From the NCBI GenBank assembly GCA_013396995.1, contig VWZP01006690.1, forward strand, positions 1,266,224 through 1,330,223: 64,000 bases of DNA, read 5' to 3'. Position 1 is the first letter of the stretch. Each line of letters opens with the position of its first letter. This stretch comes from Dicaeum eximium. Its lineage: Eukaryota > Chordata > Aves > Passeriformes > Dicaeidae. Positions 25,001-38,300 of this stretch are shown here, piece by piece. Made by a program: the position numbers and the translations under genes. The notes under the pieces were generated by a model that was not told where the DNA came from, made no database searches, and worked only from the letters and a program-made list of their open reading frames with translations.

Positions 25001-26998
25001 CTAAGAGCAGTGCTAATGCCACCTGGGTTTTTCAGGTGGTGCCTGCTGCTTTATGTTGCTGTCAGTGCTCATCTAGTCATTGCTTTTTCATCTCTATTCC
25101 AAGATTTAGTGGAGAAATGAAGCACAGTTCATTCCCACAAACTGCTTAGGGTTTACAGATTTCTCTCTCTTTACCCCTCACATCAGCCTTTCTGCCCCCT
25201 CCCTTCTCCCCCACAGCCTTTGGGCAGCCTGACAATCCTTTGCTTAATCCCAGAGAACATATTTTTAGTACTGGCACAATAAAGAAAAAAGAGAGAAATT
25301 GATTTGCATTTCTTATCTGGGAGATCCACTTGCAAAATCGAGTACAGTTTCACTGGTGCAGAGGCAGGAGAGATGGTCCTGTAAATCTGACATATCTTTG
25401 TTGAGGCTGAGAGGAAAGGGAGCCTGAGGATGGTCTGGGCTCACTGCAGGAAATCACACTGTAGGTAGCTTTGTTGTCTCAACACACATTTCACAGAGGC
25501 CTTCCTGGCTGGTTTGGAGATGCCCTCACAGTGCCATGAGCACTCAGTCCCAAGTTATCCTGGTGTTTCCTCCTAGCTTGGCTAGAACTGAGCAGGGAGA
25601 ACAGCCCCTGCCAGGTAGGGTGTCTGTGGATATTCTCACTCTCTGGTAACAGAGACAGCTTCTCCCAGGCTTGGCCTGGTAAAGTTCAGAGAAAGAATTA
25701 AAACATTATTATCTTATCCCTTGCACCTGGTGTTGTGCAGGATGTTTACAAGTAGATGTTGCTCCCTACTTGACCAGTAGTGTGAGAGAAGTTTCCTAGA
25801 GACCAATCAGGTCTTAGGTTCACTATGCTTTCTGTAAGAGTGTGATTTTCTATTAATAAATACCTTTTATGCCTTCTGAATCATGGAGTCAATATGTCAT
25901 CTTTGTCTGTCCCCTATATCCCACATGTAACAGGTGTACACACACCCTGCCAGTCCAGCCACAATTTTATTTTTACAGAGCTGCATGTGCTGAGCCCAGT
26001 GAATCAGTCAGCTCCAGTCAGAGTGAAGTTGAGGGTAGAAGTTTGCCCTTCCCCTGCTGCTTCCCTGTGTGTGAGGGCTTGGACAGCAGAAGTAACCAGA
26101 GTAGAAAATCACCTTATGGAAATATCTGGGGGTCTCCTCGGAGCAGCCCCACTAATTGCCCGTCTCTGACTGTTGTGTCATTCAGGTTTCCTCTACATCA
26201 GGCTTAAGCTGTCAGCAGTGACTTCTTACCTGTCCTGTGGCATCCTGTGCTATCCTGCCACTGTCAGGCACCTGAGGAGCAGAGGGGTGAGGAGCCTATC
26301 CTGATCCTCAGCTGTCAGAATTCCCTCCCCTCTTTAAAGGAGGTGCTTGCTCAAAGCCCAGCAGCAGCAGTGCCATACATCCCTTGTTGAACTGCCAGGG
26401 TGTGCTTCCAAGTGGGACACAGAGGGCTCTTTAAGCATAATTTTGGGCAAAAAGAAATGAAAAACTGAGAGGTGGTAAAAGACAAGTATAATTGACTGGA
26501 TGAGACAGTAACCTCCTTGGGTGCCTCTGCACTCAGCACTTAATGCAGCCTCTCAGAGCTGAACTACTCATGCAGTAGGCAGGAGGTTGCCCACGCCCTG
26601 GATCACTGTGTTCCCTGTTCAGGTGACTCCACCGCCTCCCCAGGCATGTCTAGGAACACGGAGTCTAAGGAAATGTGGGGTTTTGGGTGCCTGATGCCTG
26701 AAACAAGCAGAAATTGCAGATCAGTCACAGAGATATTAAAGTGCTGCTCTGGGAGCTGGGTAATCATTCAGAGCTTGCCGCAGCTTGCTGCAGCTGCACA
26801 GCCACCCTGTGCTCGCTGGGGTCACCCTGTTTTACAGCAGTGGGGAGGAAGAAATGGGCTCTTACATATTCAGTTTTCATTGCCTGATGCTCCTTTTGCC
26901 CTCTCCTTCCACTCTGTCCTTCATGGCATCTTCAGATCTGCTTGCTCAAGCTGTGAGATCACAGGATAACAAAAACCTTGAGGCTACTCAGGGCAAGG
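16081..26998. other. Unique AT-rich non-coding sequence
   Basis: No gene is supported across about 10.9 kb. A perfect 8-bp hairpin (AGAATGCT/AGCATTCT, 6-nt loop) lies at 18,300-18,321. A polypurine stretch lies at 17,800-17,900, an AT-rich (TTA)-like patch at 21,907-21,960 and a T run followed by CAG at about 23,190-23,205. The 17,800-18,099 plus-strand open frame (99 codons, many Arg, Lys, Glu and Gly) owes its composition to the polypurine tract. A minus-strand open frame at 19,880-20,194 contains the peptide YIQWYQ, but I do not accept it as an immunoglobulin-type domain. A short CR1-like phrase (GGTGACTCCACCGCCTCCCC) occurs at about 26,622-26,642. Confidence 0.55.
17800..17900 (+). repeat. 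Polypurine (GA-rich) tract
   Basis: About 100 bases are strongly enriched in G and A on the plus strand (GAGAGAGAGGGAACAGAGAG and similar), with few pyrimidines. Such strand asymmetry can favour triplex formation, but here it is short and interrupted. It creates an open frame rich in Arg, Glu and Gly that should not be read as a gene. Confidence 0.6.
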
Positions 26999-27350
26999 TC
27001 CAGTCAGGTATTGAGTATTTCCAAGGATGGAGGTTCCACAACATCTCTGGGCAACCTGTTCCAGTGCTGGATAACTTCAGAGTGAAAAGGTTATTTTCTT
27101 GTGTTTGACCAGAACCTGCTGTGTTTCAGCTTGTGCCCATTTCTTCTTGTCCTCTCACTGGACCCCAGCAAGCAGGGTCAGGTTCAGTCACCTTTGCACT
27201 CTGCCAACAGCTATTGCTCACATTAATGAGACAGTGGTGAGCCCGTCTCTGCCAGGCTGAGCTCCCAGCTCGCAGATCTTCCTCAAAAGAGCAATGCTGC
27301 ACTCCCTTCACTGCCTTGGTAGCCCGTGGCTGGAGTCACTTGTGTCTCTC
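26999..27350 (-). mobile_element. Old CR1 LINE fragment, 3' part, minus strand
   Basis: Read on the plus strand, the segment shows the reverse complement of a CR1 3' region. It contains CCAAGGATGGAGGTTCCACA, then CTCTGGGCAACCTGTTCCAG, then GTGTTTCAGCTTGTGCCCAT, then CTTGTCCTCTCACTGGACCC. Further on come ACATTAATGAGAC and the CCAGGCTGAGCTCCCAGCTC block typical of the CR1 reverse-transcriptase C-terminus. These phrases occur in the order and spacing I know from older avian CR1 subfamilies. The coding frame is destroyed by substitutions and indels. Both ends are approximate; the 5' end of the element (high coordinates) is truncated, as is usual for CR1. Confidence 0.82.
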
Positions 27351-29268
27351 CTGTGTGCAGAAGCCCACAAATGGGCCCAGCAGAGCAGATGTGCCTCACC
27401 AGAGCTGAGCAGGGAGGAAGGATCACCAAACGCCAGAGCCTCACTCAAAATCCTTGCCAAGATGTGCAATTGGTTGTGGCAGTTCTGTAGCCAGGCCATG
27501 GAGCAGATTAACTTCAATGAATTTTCTGATTTTACCTTATGCTATATCAGCAGAGTAGTTTGCTGTTTGGCCTGCGTAATCTCTTCTGTATGGCAAAGCA
27601 ATCCAATCAAGTCCAGCCCCACTGCTGAGGCTGAAGTGATTTGTGGTGCTGGCCTGGTTCTTGGGTAATTTTCTTGCTCTGATTTTTCATTTTGGCTTTG
27701 TTCAACCAACATAGAAATCATGATGCCAAATGTAGACAAATGACATTTCCAAAGTTGTGTTTTAGGATTAAAACACTAGGATTTCTAACTTGGTGCTTTT
27801 TATTTACCTGTTTTGAATTCTTATGAAGGCCAGTGAATTGAAAACAATCGTTAAAAAACAAACATTTTAAAATGTTCACATCATTCATGAGATACATGAT
27901 GACAAATATTCTATAGTCTTTTAGTGAGTGGGCTGGTAGCCTGTGTTATTTAGAGACATTTTTGAATTGATACTCTCAATCAATTCTTCAACAGTTCTGC
28001 AAGGTTCCATTTTTTTCATAGGATTAATCCTTCTGTGAAATCTGTCAATTAGCCATCACCCTGATGATGCTATTTTTGTCACTTCTGTCCTTATGTAGAG
28101 CTAGGTGTTTATTATGATAGCAGACTGTAATATTCCAAGAGGATTTCTGCGAGGTGTTAGTCATTGTGGAAAGGCGTTTTTGCTAAATACATCCTGGGTT
28201 GCACACAAGGAAGTGTGACCAGCAGGCTGAGAGAGGTGATTCTCCCTCTCAATAAATACACACCTTATTTCAGATACTTCTGAAGAGGAGATAAATGCAG
28301 TGTGCAAAATCTGACTGTGGCTCAGAAGAGTGGCCTGTGAGGTGTAAGGATCCAGCAATGTGAAGACAGCCACAGGATGTGGCCTCACCTGTTCTGATCA
28401 TAATTCACGTTTCAGTTCTGATCAGTTGCTGGTACATAACTTGTTCCAGACTTTTGGAAAAGGAGTGCTGACCCAGGAGGCACTTCCTAAAGTATAAATC
28501 CTAAAGTGTAAGCCTTCTTCCAGGCACAGAGGTGTCAAATTGAGGCACCTTTTGCTTTTGTGTTCAGCATGCAGGCTGGTATTGGAGCCCCGTGTTTGTG
28601 TGTCTGAGCAGCGACGAAGTTTCCCTTGGTTTCTGTGGGTTGGGTGCTCCACCAGCTGCACCTCCCACACAAGGTGTCCTTCTGTCCCAACCAGCCCCTT
28701 CTCTGCATGTGTAGGGACTCCAGATTTATCAACTAACCTTTTTTAAAGAGCTTTTATAGCTGCTCCATGAGTTTTCCAAACTCCCTGGGAAGTACAATCT
28801 GTAGGCACAGTATCTTGACATCCACACAAAAAAAATTACCTTGGAGCAACCAAGTGAAAGGTTAGAACTGTTGAGTGTTTTAATCAATAATATATGAGTT
28901 GGATGAGCAGTATACTGTACTTTGCAGTGCACAATCAATAATACATTTTTTATGCTCACCTTTTTAATCCTCAGAAAAACTACATCAAAAATTTCACCCT
29001 AGACTGCCCACGAGAATCAATAATAGAGAAAGGTTGCCTCTTCCCCTTAGTACAATTTAATGAAAAGCATAATGAATTTATTTCCTAAATGATGCTACAA
29101 ATCAATTATACATCTTCTGGAAATACCAAGTGGAAAATAGTGTTTAATACAGTAATAGAGTTATGAATTTTAAAAAACTCGAAATGCAACGTTTAGAGTT
29201 GTCATTGTAACTCTTCAGTTTTTAAAGTATAAAATGAAGGAAAATGGAGTCTATGTAATCAAACTGAG

Positions 29269-29270
<2 letters not shown>
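27351..29270. other. Unique non-coding sequence
   Basis: No gene is supported. The stretch at 28,020-28,145 is AT-rich and contains the palindrome GGATTAATCC (28,021-28,030), which joins two head-to-head GGATTA homeodomain sites. It is followed by CAATTAGCCATCA and GATGATGC, a texture compatible with a conserved enhancer but not proof of one. Other open frames are short and unrecognised. Confidence 0.5.
28021..28145. promoter_or_regulatory. Candidate homeodomain-site cluster
   Basis: The 10-bp palindrome GGATTAATCC at 28,021-28,030 is a double site of the type bound by K50 homeodomain proteins (OTX, PITX, GSC). Within 125 bp there are also CAATTAG, GATGATGC and TTATTATGATAG. This is motif reading only. 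No promoter or transcript is visible nearby, and clusters like this arise by chance in AT-rich DNA. Confidence 0.2.
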
Positions 29271-29301
<31 letters not shown>

Positions 29302-29303
29302 TA
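29271..29303 (+). repeat. (TTA)11 microsatellite
   Basis: An uninterrupted trinucleotide tract of about 33 bases. It is long and perfect enough to be length-variable between individuals. Confidence 0.93.
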
Positions 29304-32300
29304 CTATTTGAATTCTTATAGTGTGTAAAATCTTAAAGAAAGAGACCATTCCAATATACAGGACAAATAATTCTCTGGTTTCCATTGACTTTAATGGTTT
29401 CACAGATATATCAAGACTGCTTCTGTGAATGGAGGCCTGGCACTAGCTTGGAATCTATTTGTAATCTAATGTGGATAATTTTCAGTAAAATTGACAAAAG
29501 TTTCAAACTTTACTTTTTCTACTGAATCACATAGAAAAGTTCTATACTTTTGAAGTTTATGTGCATTTATTGAGAATTTGCCATTAAAGAGGGATCAAAC
29601 TTTTCTTAGTGCCAGCTGACCACATTTCTATTTCAGGCTCGAAGGCATTAAAATTCCTGCTTGCTGAATCACAAAATGTATTGCTTTGTTAGCAGTACTT
29701 CAGATCCCCATGGACTTCTGCTGCTGTTTTAGTGCATCACCAATTATTTGTGATGTATTATTAATTACATGTGATCTATACTTGCACCACTTCCATGGCT
29801 GTAGTGGTAGCTCATTTAAACAAGAAGGAGATTATGTCAAAAACGGCTTTTTCTTTTTTTTATTTTTTTGTTTTCCCTGTGGCAAGTTGCCAGCTGGGTG
29901 GCATGAAATGATTTTTATCTCAGCTGTTATGAAAACTCTGTTGTGTGCATGTCCATGCCTGGCAAGAGCAGGCTATGGGACATGCTCACACTGCTCTGGA
30001 CAATGACTGGGGAGAAGGTTGGAAATGTAAAAGAGAAACTTCAATCTCAGTGTTATCTGATTTTTTCTTCTAGAAAAGAAAATATAGTCTTTGGTACTGA
30101 AAAATGATCGTTAGGAAAAGAACCAATTTTATTTTCCTACAAGGATTGTTGTTCTTTTGAGCTACGGTCTGTGAAAATCCAAGAACTGGTCCTGGTGGAG
30201 CTGAGATGGGGGTACAGTGGGCAGTGTGTTCTTTCTTTGGCAGTCTCATTTTTTTCAGTGCTGCTTTGGAAGGTGCAGCATTCAGAGGGGACCTTTTGAC
30301 TCCATTAAATCCATGTCATATCACCAACACTACCTGTAGTCACTAAAATTTCCCTTTGTGTGAGGTGTCTATGTGTGTTGGGAAGGGCCCTGCTGTAACA
30401 TAAAAAGATGTTTTCTGTATCCAACGGGATACAACAGCAACAGGGAAGAAGGAAAAGAGGACAAGTGAATCCTGCCTCTCTACCTTTATCAAAACCCACA
30501 GAAACCATGACACAGGGATCCCTCAGCAGCGTGTCTGACTGCAAATGTGAGGTGATGAGTTTGGGGTTTGGGCTGTGTCTTGGCCAGCTCTGCTGGAAAC
30601 CTCCCTGTGGAGAACTGAAAAGCAGAATTCAACTTCACAGACACGTCACAACAATTGTTCCAGTTTCTGCTGTGCTGGATTGGTACCTTAAGATAAAGCT
30701 GTGTTTTAAAGCTGAGTTTCCTTATCACTGCTCACAGCTACCTCGTTTCTCACGCACAATAAGTTTTGTAAAATCCTACAGCAGGCAAGTAAAATTCTAA
30801 GAAAACAAATGTAAGTGTTGCTGGAGGTAGGAACTAAAATCAATTAAGATTTTCTCACAAAGTAATTTCCCTCATTTGCAGCCTGCTTAATCGTCTCTAA
30901 AACTCCTGCACAAGGATGTAATGAAAATGTCACTTTTTATGCCATTTGTCTCTTTGAGAAAGCATGCCCTGGTCAGAACAGACCCATCCAGGGCAAGCTC
31001 GTGCTGGTGTGTCAGGTCCCAGCAGCAATCCCAGAGCAGAGATGAGCCCTGGCAGCTTGGGGGAGCCGATGCCAGCCCCACCATGCGTGGTGCCCGTGCT
31101 GTCCTGTCCTGCCCCGCAGCTCTGAAACAAACCCTCGGCTTCCTTCGTGTCGCTGGAGAGACAAACACCCCCGGAGTGTGACTCAGACTCCAATCTGCTA
31201 ATTTTCCGGAGGTGTCTGCCTATCTGCGTTTGCTGTTGAGGGAGTACAAAATGACTAGTCTCCTAAATTTGCTCAGATGTTTCAAGGTGGAAGAATGAAA
31301 CTGTATCTAAGTCCTGAACACCCTTCTAAAGGCTGAACTTTTGCCATGAGTACCCAGCTTGGATAAAGTCAGCCTGGGAGTGTCTGCAGGTGATTGTAGC
31401 ATGGGAAATGCAGCAGTGACAGCCTGAAAAGGAGAGAGGTTGAGAACAGGTGTCTGATGGGGCAGGGAGGTGAGAATCTGACATCCTGGCATGGATAAAC
31501 CTGGTAATTCCCAAGAATTAATTCTCTCACATGATTATTTTAAGCAGTCTGTCACCTATATGGTATTTCTGTTTCGTGATTAAATGTTCTGCTTGTGTGG
31601 AGCTGAGCATAACCCTGTACTCACCAAGGCAGTGGAAGCTGCAGTCAGCTGTGCTTTGCAAGACAAAGACCTTGACAAGATGCAAGGAATTAGCAGTGAT
31701 TATTTAGGAAAAGGATAAACTTTATTATATGTGTGCTTGCTCATGGTTCATGCAAGACTTTCTCCCCTTATTAAAAAGGAGGATGTTATTAATTACCGAT
31801 ATCACCCTTAACAAGAAAATCACAAAAATCCTTGATGGATGCCATTCTCTACCTAGAGGGAAATCAAATATGTATTTAAATCTTGCAGTACAAGTACTCC
31901 TAATCCTGGAGGTTAATCAAATAAGTTGGAAGCTGTTTTCAGTTTTGGTTTTGTACCAACTCTAAAGTTTATCAGTTTAGAACAGAAACTTGAGAGGTGC
32001 CTTGCTGCTTTGCAGAGATCATGGATGACATGGCTGATATCCAAAGCATTACTTGTAAATAATGGCAAGTCTCTCCCTTTAGTCCCTCTGTTTTCTCTTT
32101 TCCCCATCACAGTTGCTTTCCTGACCACACTCATTATGGGCAATAATTTTTTATCCTAAAAATGCTGACCAGGGAACTCCCCCTTGACTGACATAGCTCT
32201 CAAGTGACTTCCCACAGTGATTATCATGGAATTAATCGTTTTACTCCCCCAGGTGGAAGACCCCTGAGCTGACTTCCAGCAGAATCCTGTTATCATTGCA

Positions 32301-35293
32301 TGGTAGCAGCAGACGTCATCTGAAAGTAGTTTGCAGTGCTGTTGCTTTTGTTTGATTGCTGTAGTGCTGGTTAAAATTCCCCTCAGCAGCACTATTGCTT
32401 GATTGCTGGGTGCTGCAAATTCTGGAGAATTAGAGCTGTTTGAGTGTCGTGGATAGACTGTGGTGATTCAGCAGATATTCTGCCTTTGTTCTTTTTGCAG
32501 CACCCCCACATGAAAACCTACTTTTCCTACTTTGCCCGTGGAGAGACAACCTATTTTATTTCTTTTAACCACCTTCAAATGACATCTCCTGAGACTTCTT
32601 TGGGGGGAAAGAAAGACCTATTGTTAGTTATAAACTGCTCTCTCACTGAGATATTTTATGAAATCAAGGGCTGATAGATTACTTCAGTTACTTCTGCCTT
32701 ACTTTTCAATCCTAGCTTTACATTCTCTATACAAGGGAGGGGAGGAAAGGTTGAGTGATGCTGCTTGAGTACTTGGGGAAGTAGAAAGATGGCAGTGCTA
32801 GATCCAGAAACTTCCTGCTGCATTTTAGATGTGCATGTGGAATCTCAGCCTCTGAGGAGAGTGAGAGAGTTGAGGGTTGTTTCCATCAACACTGTGCTCT
32901 CTTGGGAGGAATAGGTGCATGGTGCCATGTCACTTGTGACTTGGAGTAGGATTGGCCAGTCAGCTGCAGCCAAACTAAACCCACTGCTGATGGAGGGGAT
33001 GCTCTGCCACAGCTCTGTGCTGCTCTGCACTCCTGTCCTGTCATCTGCATTGCTTTAATGGCCACATCATTCTGACCTGAGTCAGGGCAGCTCAGTGATC
33101 TGGCTGAAAATAAAGCTGTGCTTTGGGTTTGTTCCCAGTGGTTGCTCACCCCCGTGCTGGGGAAGAAGTGATGCTCTGCAGGCTCCTCCTGTGTGGTGGA
33201 GGAGAGCAGACCTGCCCATTCACCAGGGTCTTATATCTGCTGAGACTGCGTGAGAAATTGCAAATTTAGGTGTCTGAAGTGGGAATGCTGACTCTAAATA
33301 GCCAGTAGGCACAAGGATTCCTTTCAAAGCTTTTCCAGTGTAACTCTCTTCAGCAGCAATCTATTAAGAGTCCACTAATTTAGAGAAGTACCAGCGAAGT
33401 GACACCTGTTCAAGGGTGGAAATGCTCATCCCTGCAGTGATGATATTGCACAGTGCAGCTTCTGCTCATATTGGTGTGTTCATGGAGTACTGGACTTAAT
33501 TGGGAGCTCTGAAATCTGTATCAAGTGAGGAGCTTCGTTAAAGCATTGCAGTTCCTTTTATTTTTAGTGGTTTACTTGTCCTGTGTTCCACAGTAAAACT
33601 GTATGGTGAAGGAGGCTGGGCTGCCACACGTCACAGGAGAGCTGTCCCCCACTCCTCTCTGTGAAATCAGGGTGCTGGGCAGCAGGGCTCCTTGGAAAGC
33701 CCTTTGGGAGAAGCCTCTGTGGCCAGAGGGTCCCAAAGCTGCTCAGAGATGGTTTTGTGGGGCACTGTGTGCTGCTCCCACAGGTTCTCACTCCTTCCAA
33801 ATCCACCCTGATCCTGCCCTGCTCCCACTTGCGTGTGTGACTCTCAGGGAAGTTGCACACACAGGGAGGCCTCAGCGTTGACTGGCAGAGCAGATCCGGA
33901 TTACAATGCTCTGTGGATTTTGCAGGCCAGATTAAAGTACTTGGAAGGATCAGTCTGGCTCACGGGCTGTATTTTTGACATACTTGTTGTAGGAAAGTAT
34001 TAGGAGTTGTAAGAAGGACTAATGTGAGCTTATATTTTACAATTTGGTGTGGTAACTGCTTTGTTAGGAAAAGCAGAATTGGAAGAAATTTTACTATTTT
34101 TGTCTGTTGGGTTTTTTGTTGCAGCAAATGCCTGTAACATCTCCTACATTGAAAAGCAAACCTCATTTTCCCCGTTATAACCATTCAATTAGTCTCATCT
34201 CTGCTCCCATTTTCCAAGCAACTTAACAAGATGAGAAAAACCCTTCAAATTGCACTTACAATATAAACACTGCCAGTGAGCCTGTAGCAGGCAGGAAAGC
34301 CAATGGGACAACCTCCATTTACAGAAAGCTGCTTAAGAGCAAATACATTTCAGCTGATAAATGGCAGGTAAGGGCTGTGTCTGCATAACACAGTTATCAC
34401 CTGTAAAATGTTTCCCATGTGGAGATGGTAATGGAAGAAAATGTGAGTATCTTTCTACTTGTGAGGCACAAGGAAATGGAAAGACAACATCTCAAGGACG
34501 TGCTGCCATAAGTAGGAGAGTTTTGTGGCTGTGTTGGGTGTCTTCCATCTTGCATCACTTCCTTAAATGCCTCCCATGCAAAACCAGGACATTACCATTG
34601 GTGAATCAGTCTTGAACAGGTTTTATGAAATGTAGTGTCCCCTTTGCAGTCAGGAGCTGTTACTGGTCTCACTGGGTGCAGTGAGAGGCTCCAGCTCAGT
34701 GTAGGTTTCAGGAAAGCCCTGTGGAAAGCTGATTCTCCAGCAGCATGTGCCACTGGGCTTCTTTCTCAGGCTGAAAATGGGATGTGCTTAGGGACAGTGC
34801 CTGGCCTGGGGGAGAGAGAGGTTTCACTTTAAGGCACCTTTCTTTCCCTCCTCTCTATTTTCTGTCTGAAAATTACAGCTTCTTGATGGAAAAGGCTCGT
34901 TTGGTTTTCTTAAATGTCTTGGAAGGTTCAGATAGCTTGGATCACTCTCCAGCTGGTTAACAGGCAAACAAGCACACCCAGCTGGTCAGTGTGTATCTGG
35001 AGCCTGGAATGGTCTGTGGGGAATGCAGGATTGCCTGGCTGGTGGCTGGGGGTGTCTGGGCAGATGGCAGCCTTGTTGCTAGGGCAAGAGCACCAGACAG
35101 CCAGAGGCACCAGAGCACATTGTAATCAGGAGGGATGGGGAAAACTGGTACAAAAATGACAAAATAACTTGATAGAGGTTAAACCCTATAGGTAATGTAA
35201 ATTCATTAGCTCTGCTATTCTCTCATACAGCAGTAGAAAAAGTGTAGAATTAAGACCGATATTTTTTTGAAAGAAGAAATGCAAAACCCCACC
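29304..35293. other. Unique non-coding sequence
   Basis: No gene is supported. A patch at 30,960-31,220 is GC-richer with several CpGs (for example CTCGGCTTCCTTCGTGTCGC) and open frames on both strands, none recognisable. A 77-codon plus-strand frame at 32,444-32,674 carries a faint globin-like peptide and is treated as a weak observation only. T-rich sequence lies at 29,850-29,875. Confidence 0.5.
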
Positions 35294-35324
<31 letters not shown>

Positions 35325-35330
35325 AAAAAA
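35294..35330 (+). repeat. Poly(A) tract, A29 plus GA7
   Basis: Twenty-nine consecutive A bases, one G, then at least seven more A bases, followed by CCAAAACCAG. Upstream sequence is unrecognised, and I could not find a convincing flanking duplication, so a retroposed origin is not shown. This is the longest homopolymer in the window and a likely site of length error in assembly. Confidence 0.92.
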
Positions 35331-38300
35331 ACCAAAACCAGAAAAGCTAAGGCTGCAGCCTGAGAATTATTTGTGCCACCTGTTCTTGTATTAGTTTTTT
35401 CTTAACTTTTATATGTAAATGTGTATAGATATTTTGGGCAGAATTTTTAGGCTGGGTTAAGCAGGGTGAATATCATAGACAATGAGGATCAAATAGTATA
35501 AAAGGAAGGTTATCTTGATATTTACATCACCATCTTATGTGGAACTTGGCATTGTGCTGGATTTCATCTTTGTCTTCATTGCTTCAGTCATCAAATTTCT
35601 ACTTTGTAAAAAAGAAATTTAGGGAGAATGTGGACATTTAAATTTAGCATTAGAGGTCATATAACAACATTTCTGATGACTTCAGCTATTTACTTTTCTG
35701 CTCTTAAACTTTCAGTTTAACATCTCTGAGAACACTTGTTGCCTTATCCTTTGTAGATGCCAAATTTTACATGGGTTTCAAAGTAAAATGGATGGCTCCC
35801 TGCTTATTTTTTCTTTCTTTAAACACATAATTTCTGTTCCCAAGAGGCTTCTCTGCAGGCTGCTGGACTGTGGATGGGTGTTGAGGGGTTGAATTATGAT
35901 GTTTTCTTTCCATCACTGTTGGTTTCCAGCACTGGCACCAGTTTTATCTGTACCAGTTTCTGATAAAACCCTTCCAGACCGTGGTTGAATTCACTCATCA
36001 AAAATAAAAGGCAAACCCCCAAGCTGACCAAGAAATTGTTAGTGTTCTTCCCCTAACCTTTCTTCTTCTCCCCCAAACCTTTCTGCCTCTCCCTGCTCCA
36101 TGTTTGGAGGAACCTGTTCCTCCCTCCAGGTCCCAGATTCAGGAGTTGTTTCTGGAAGCCAGGGAAGAGGAACTGTCAGGTGTGATTGTGTCTCCATTAA
36201 ATCAGGGGCATTTCAGTGTACTTTGGCTCAGTCTGCAGTTCTCAACCAATTTAAATTTGCAAAGTTTTTTAGTTATGTATTTTAAACCAAAAACTTTGCT
36301 GAAAGGAGATCGAGCCTTGAAAAATAAGATGGAGCGGTCCATTGGAAAATCCTTACTGAAGCATGGCACTGCTGCCAGGTCCAGAATTTGTTTTCCAGAT
36401 GTTAATTTGATAGAGCTGGGGTTGGAACTGCTCAAATTGCTAAAAACTTATAGAGGAATTGAAACCCTTCAGGAGGGACACTCTAGTGTGACCATTTCCT
36501 CTCCAACAACACTCCCCTTTGATGTGTTTGCCATTGCAGAGTTAAGTCTGCATTTCCTATCCTCTCATGAATTAGTGGCCAGGGATGCTTTTTTTCCTGT
36601 CTTGTAAATGAACACTAAAAACTTGTCAAGCTCCTAATCTCTTTGCACCAAAAAATAGCTTTGATCATTTCAGGATAGAATTCCTACTTAATGTGTGTGA
36701 TATTAATATCTTTTTTTTTTTAATATGTCAATCTTAGCTAGAGTTTCCTTGAGCAAAGTGACTGGGGCACCAATGGGAAGAAAATTAGGAAAGGCAAAAT
36801 TTCTATAGATGATATGAAATGCTTAAAATACCTCTTTAAGAACCTTTTAAAATTTTTAACTGTTGATTTGAATTTTCAGTGTAGTGCAGGTGTTACAGCA
36901 AGCCTTGTTGAAGGGCAGTATTGGACCTTTTATTTCCAGAGTGCAATTGGGTCACTTCCCTTCTGTAAATATTACAGACCAAATGTTTGTTGTCTTGATT
37001 TATAAAGAATTATCAGGAATTACACACAACTCAGTGTAGCGACACACAATTCAGTCTGTCCTAGAGGTCTATCTGCTGCAAAATCAAGGCCAAAATCTTT
37101 CTGAGGCTGGTTTCAAAGGAGATTAAAGAAAATCTACAAAATGGGATTTTCCTAAACTAAGGTTCAGGTTGGGGTAAATGACATTTAGGTTACTGCCTCA
37201 GGACACACCTAAAGTGTGTGCAGCCCTTAGCAGCTTAAGCCTTATTGAGGGTTGTTCCTTGCAATAAGGAAAGTGAGTGTTGTGTTTTTAGAGTGATAAA
37301 CAATATCCCCCTCCGTGAGCAAAGAGACTAACAGCACATGACATTAAACACAAGATGTGCAAAAAGGAACAGCACGCTCACTTACTCCTCTGAGCTTTAT
37401 ATTAGCTCAAAACATAAATTTTGTTGCCAATGGAACTCTATATAAGAATTAATTAGGGAACTTCACAAGCAGTCAAAACTCTTGTATGCCATTATAAATT
37501 TATCATTGCTGAAAGGATCTATTTCTGCTGTCAGACATCATGCTTATGTGGCAGAATATGGAATAAATAATCTTCTTCCTATATAAAGAGCCCTGGAAGA
37601 ATGTTTGGAAAACTGGTTTTTAAAAAGCCAAACGTGTTTATTTTCTGCCAGGCATTGCTGATGATACAACCAGCTCGTATGCTGCCATTTAAATATTCAG
37701 ACAATTGCAGCAGATCCCTTGGAATCCACTATCAGAGATAACCTCCACCGGGGTGTGTTGAATACTGCAGTGCTTGGCCTGTCCATGGGTGTTTCCCCCA
37801 AAAGAGATGCAGAAGGTGTGCTGGGAGTAAACATCCAAGTGCTTAGGCAAAGTCCTCTTGCACTGCAGGACCAATTTAACTTTCCATTCATTTTTATTTG
37901 AATTGCATTAGCCATAAACAATTCCTCTCTTCAGTAATTTTCTCAGCTTATCTCACTCACAGTGTCAGTATTAGATGTGCAATTACAGTTATATATCTAA
38001 TACTATCAAGGTACTTGGGAAAGCCAGAACTCTGTATTTCCAGTTATTACATACAGTTAAACATTCTGTGCTACCACATATTTCAGTGACTCAACAACTC
38101 CACCCCTAACAGGTGTCAGAATAGGGGATACAGGGAGAGGAATTACATATTCTTCTCCTGTACAGGCTGACATTCAAGGCCCAGCCAATATGAAAATCTG
38201 AATGCCTCAGAAGTGTTTTTCCTGCAGTATGTTGTTACCAAAGTGACTTCACTTGCAACTGAGAAAAATTCTGTTTCCCATTCTCTGTGCACTCTCAGGT

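Noticed and set aside
26620..26646. GGTGACTCCACCGCCTCCCC, which resembles a phrase in minus-strand CR1
   Set aside because: Only about 20 bases match and the flanks do not continue the CR1 order, so chance or an unrecognisable remnant cannot be told apart.
35294..35330. Long poly(A) tract as the tail of a processed pseudogene
   Set aside because: No recognisable coding sequence upstream and no convincing flanking duplication.
36104..36607. 167-codon plus-strand open frame
   Set aside because: No domain, no family resemblance, overlapping alternative frames, and composition like the flanking non-coding DNA.
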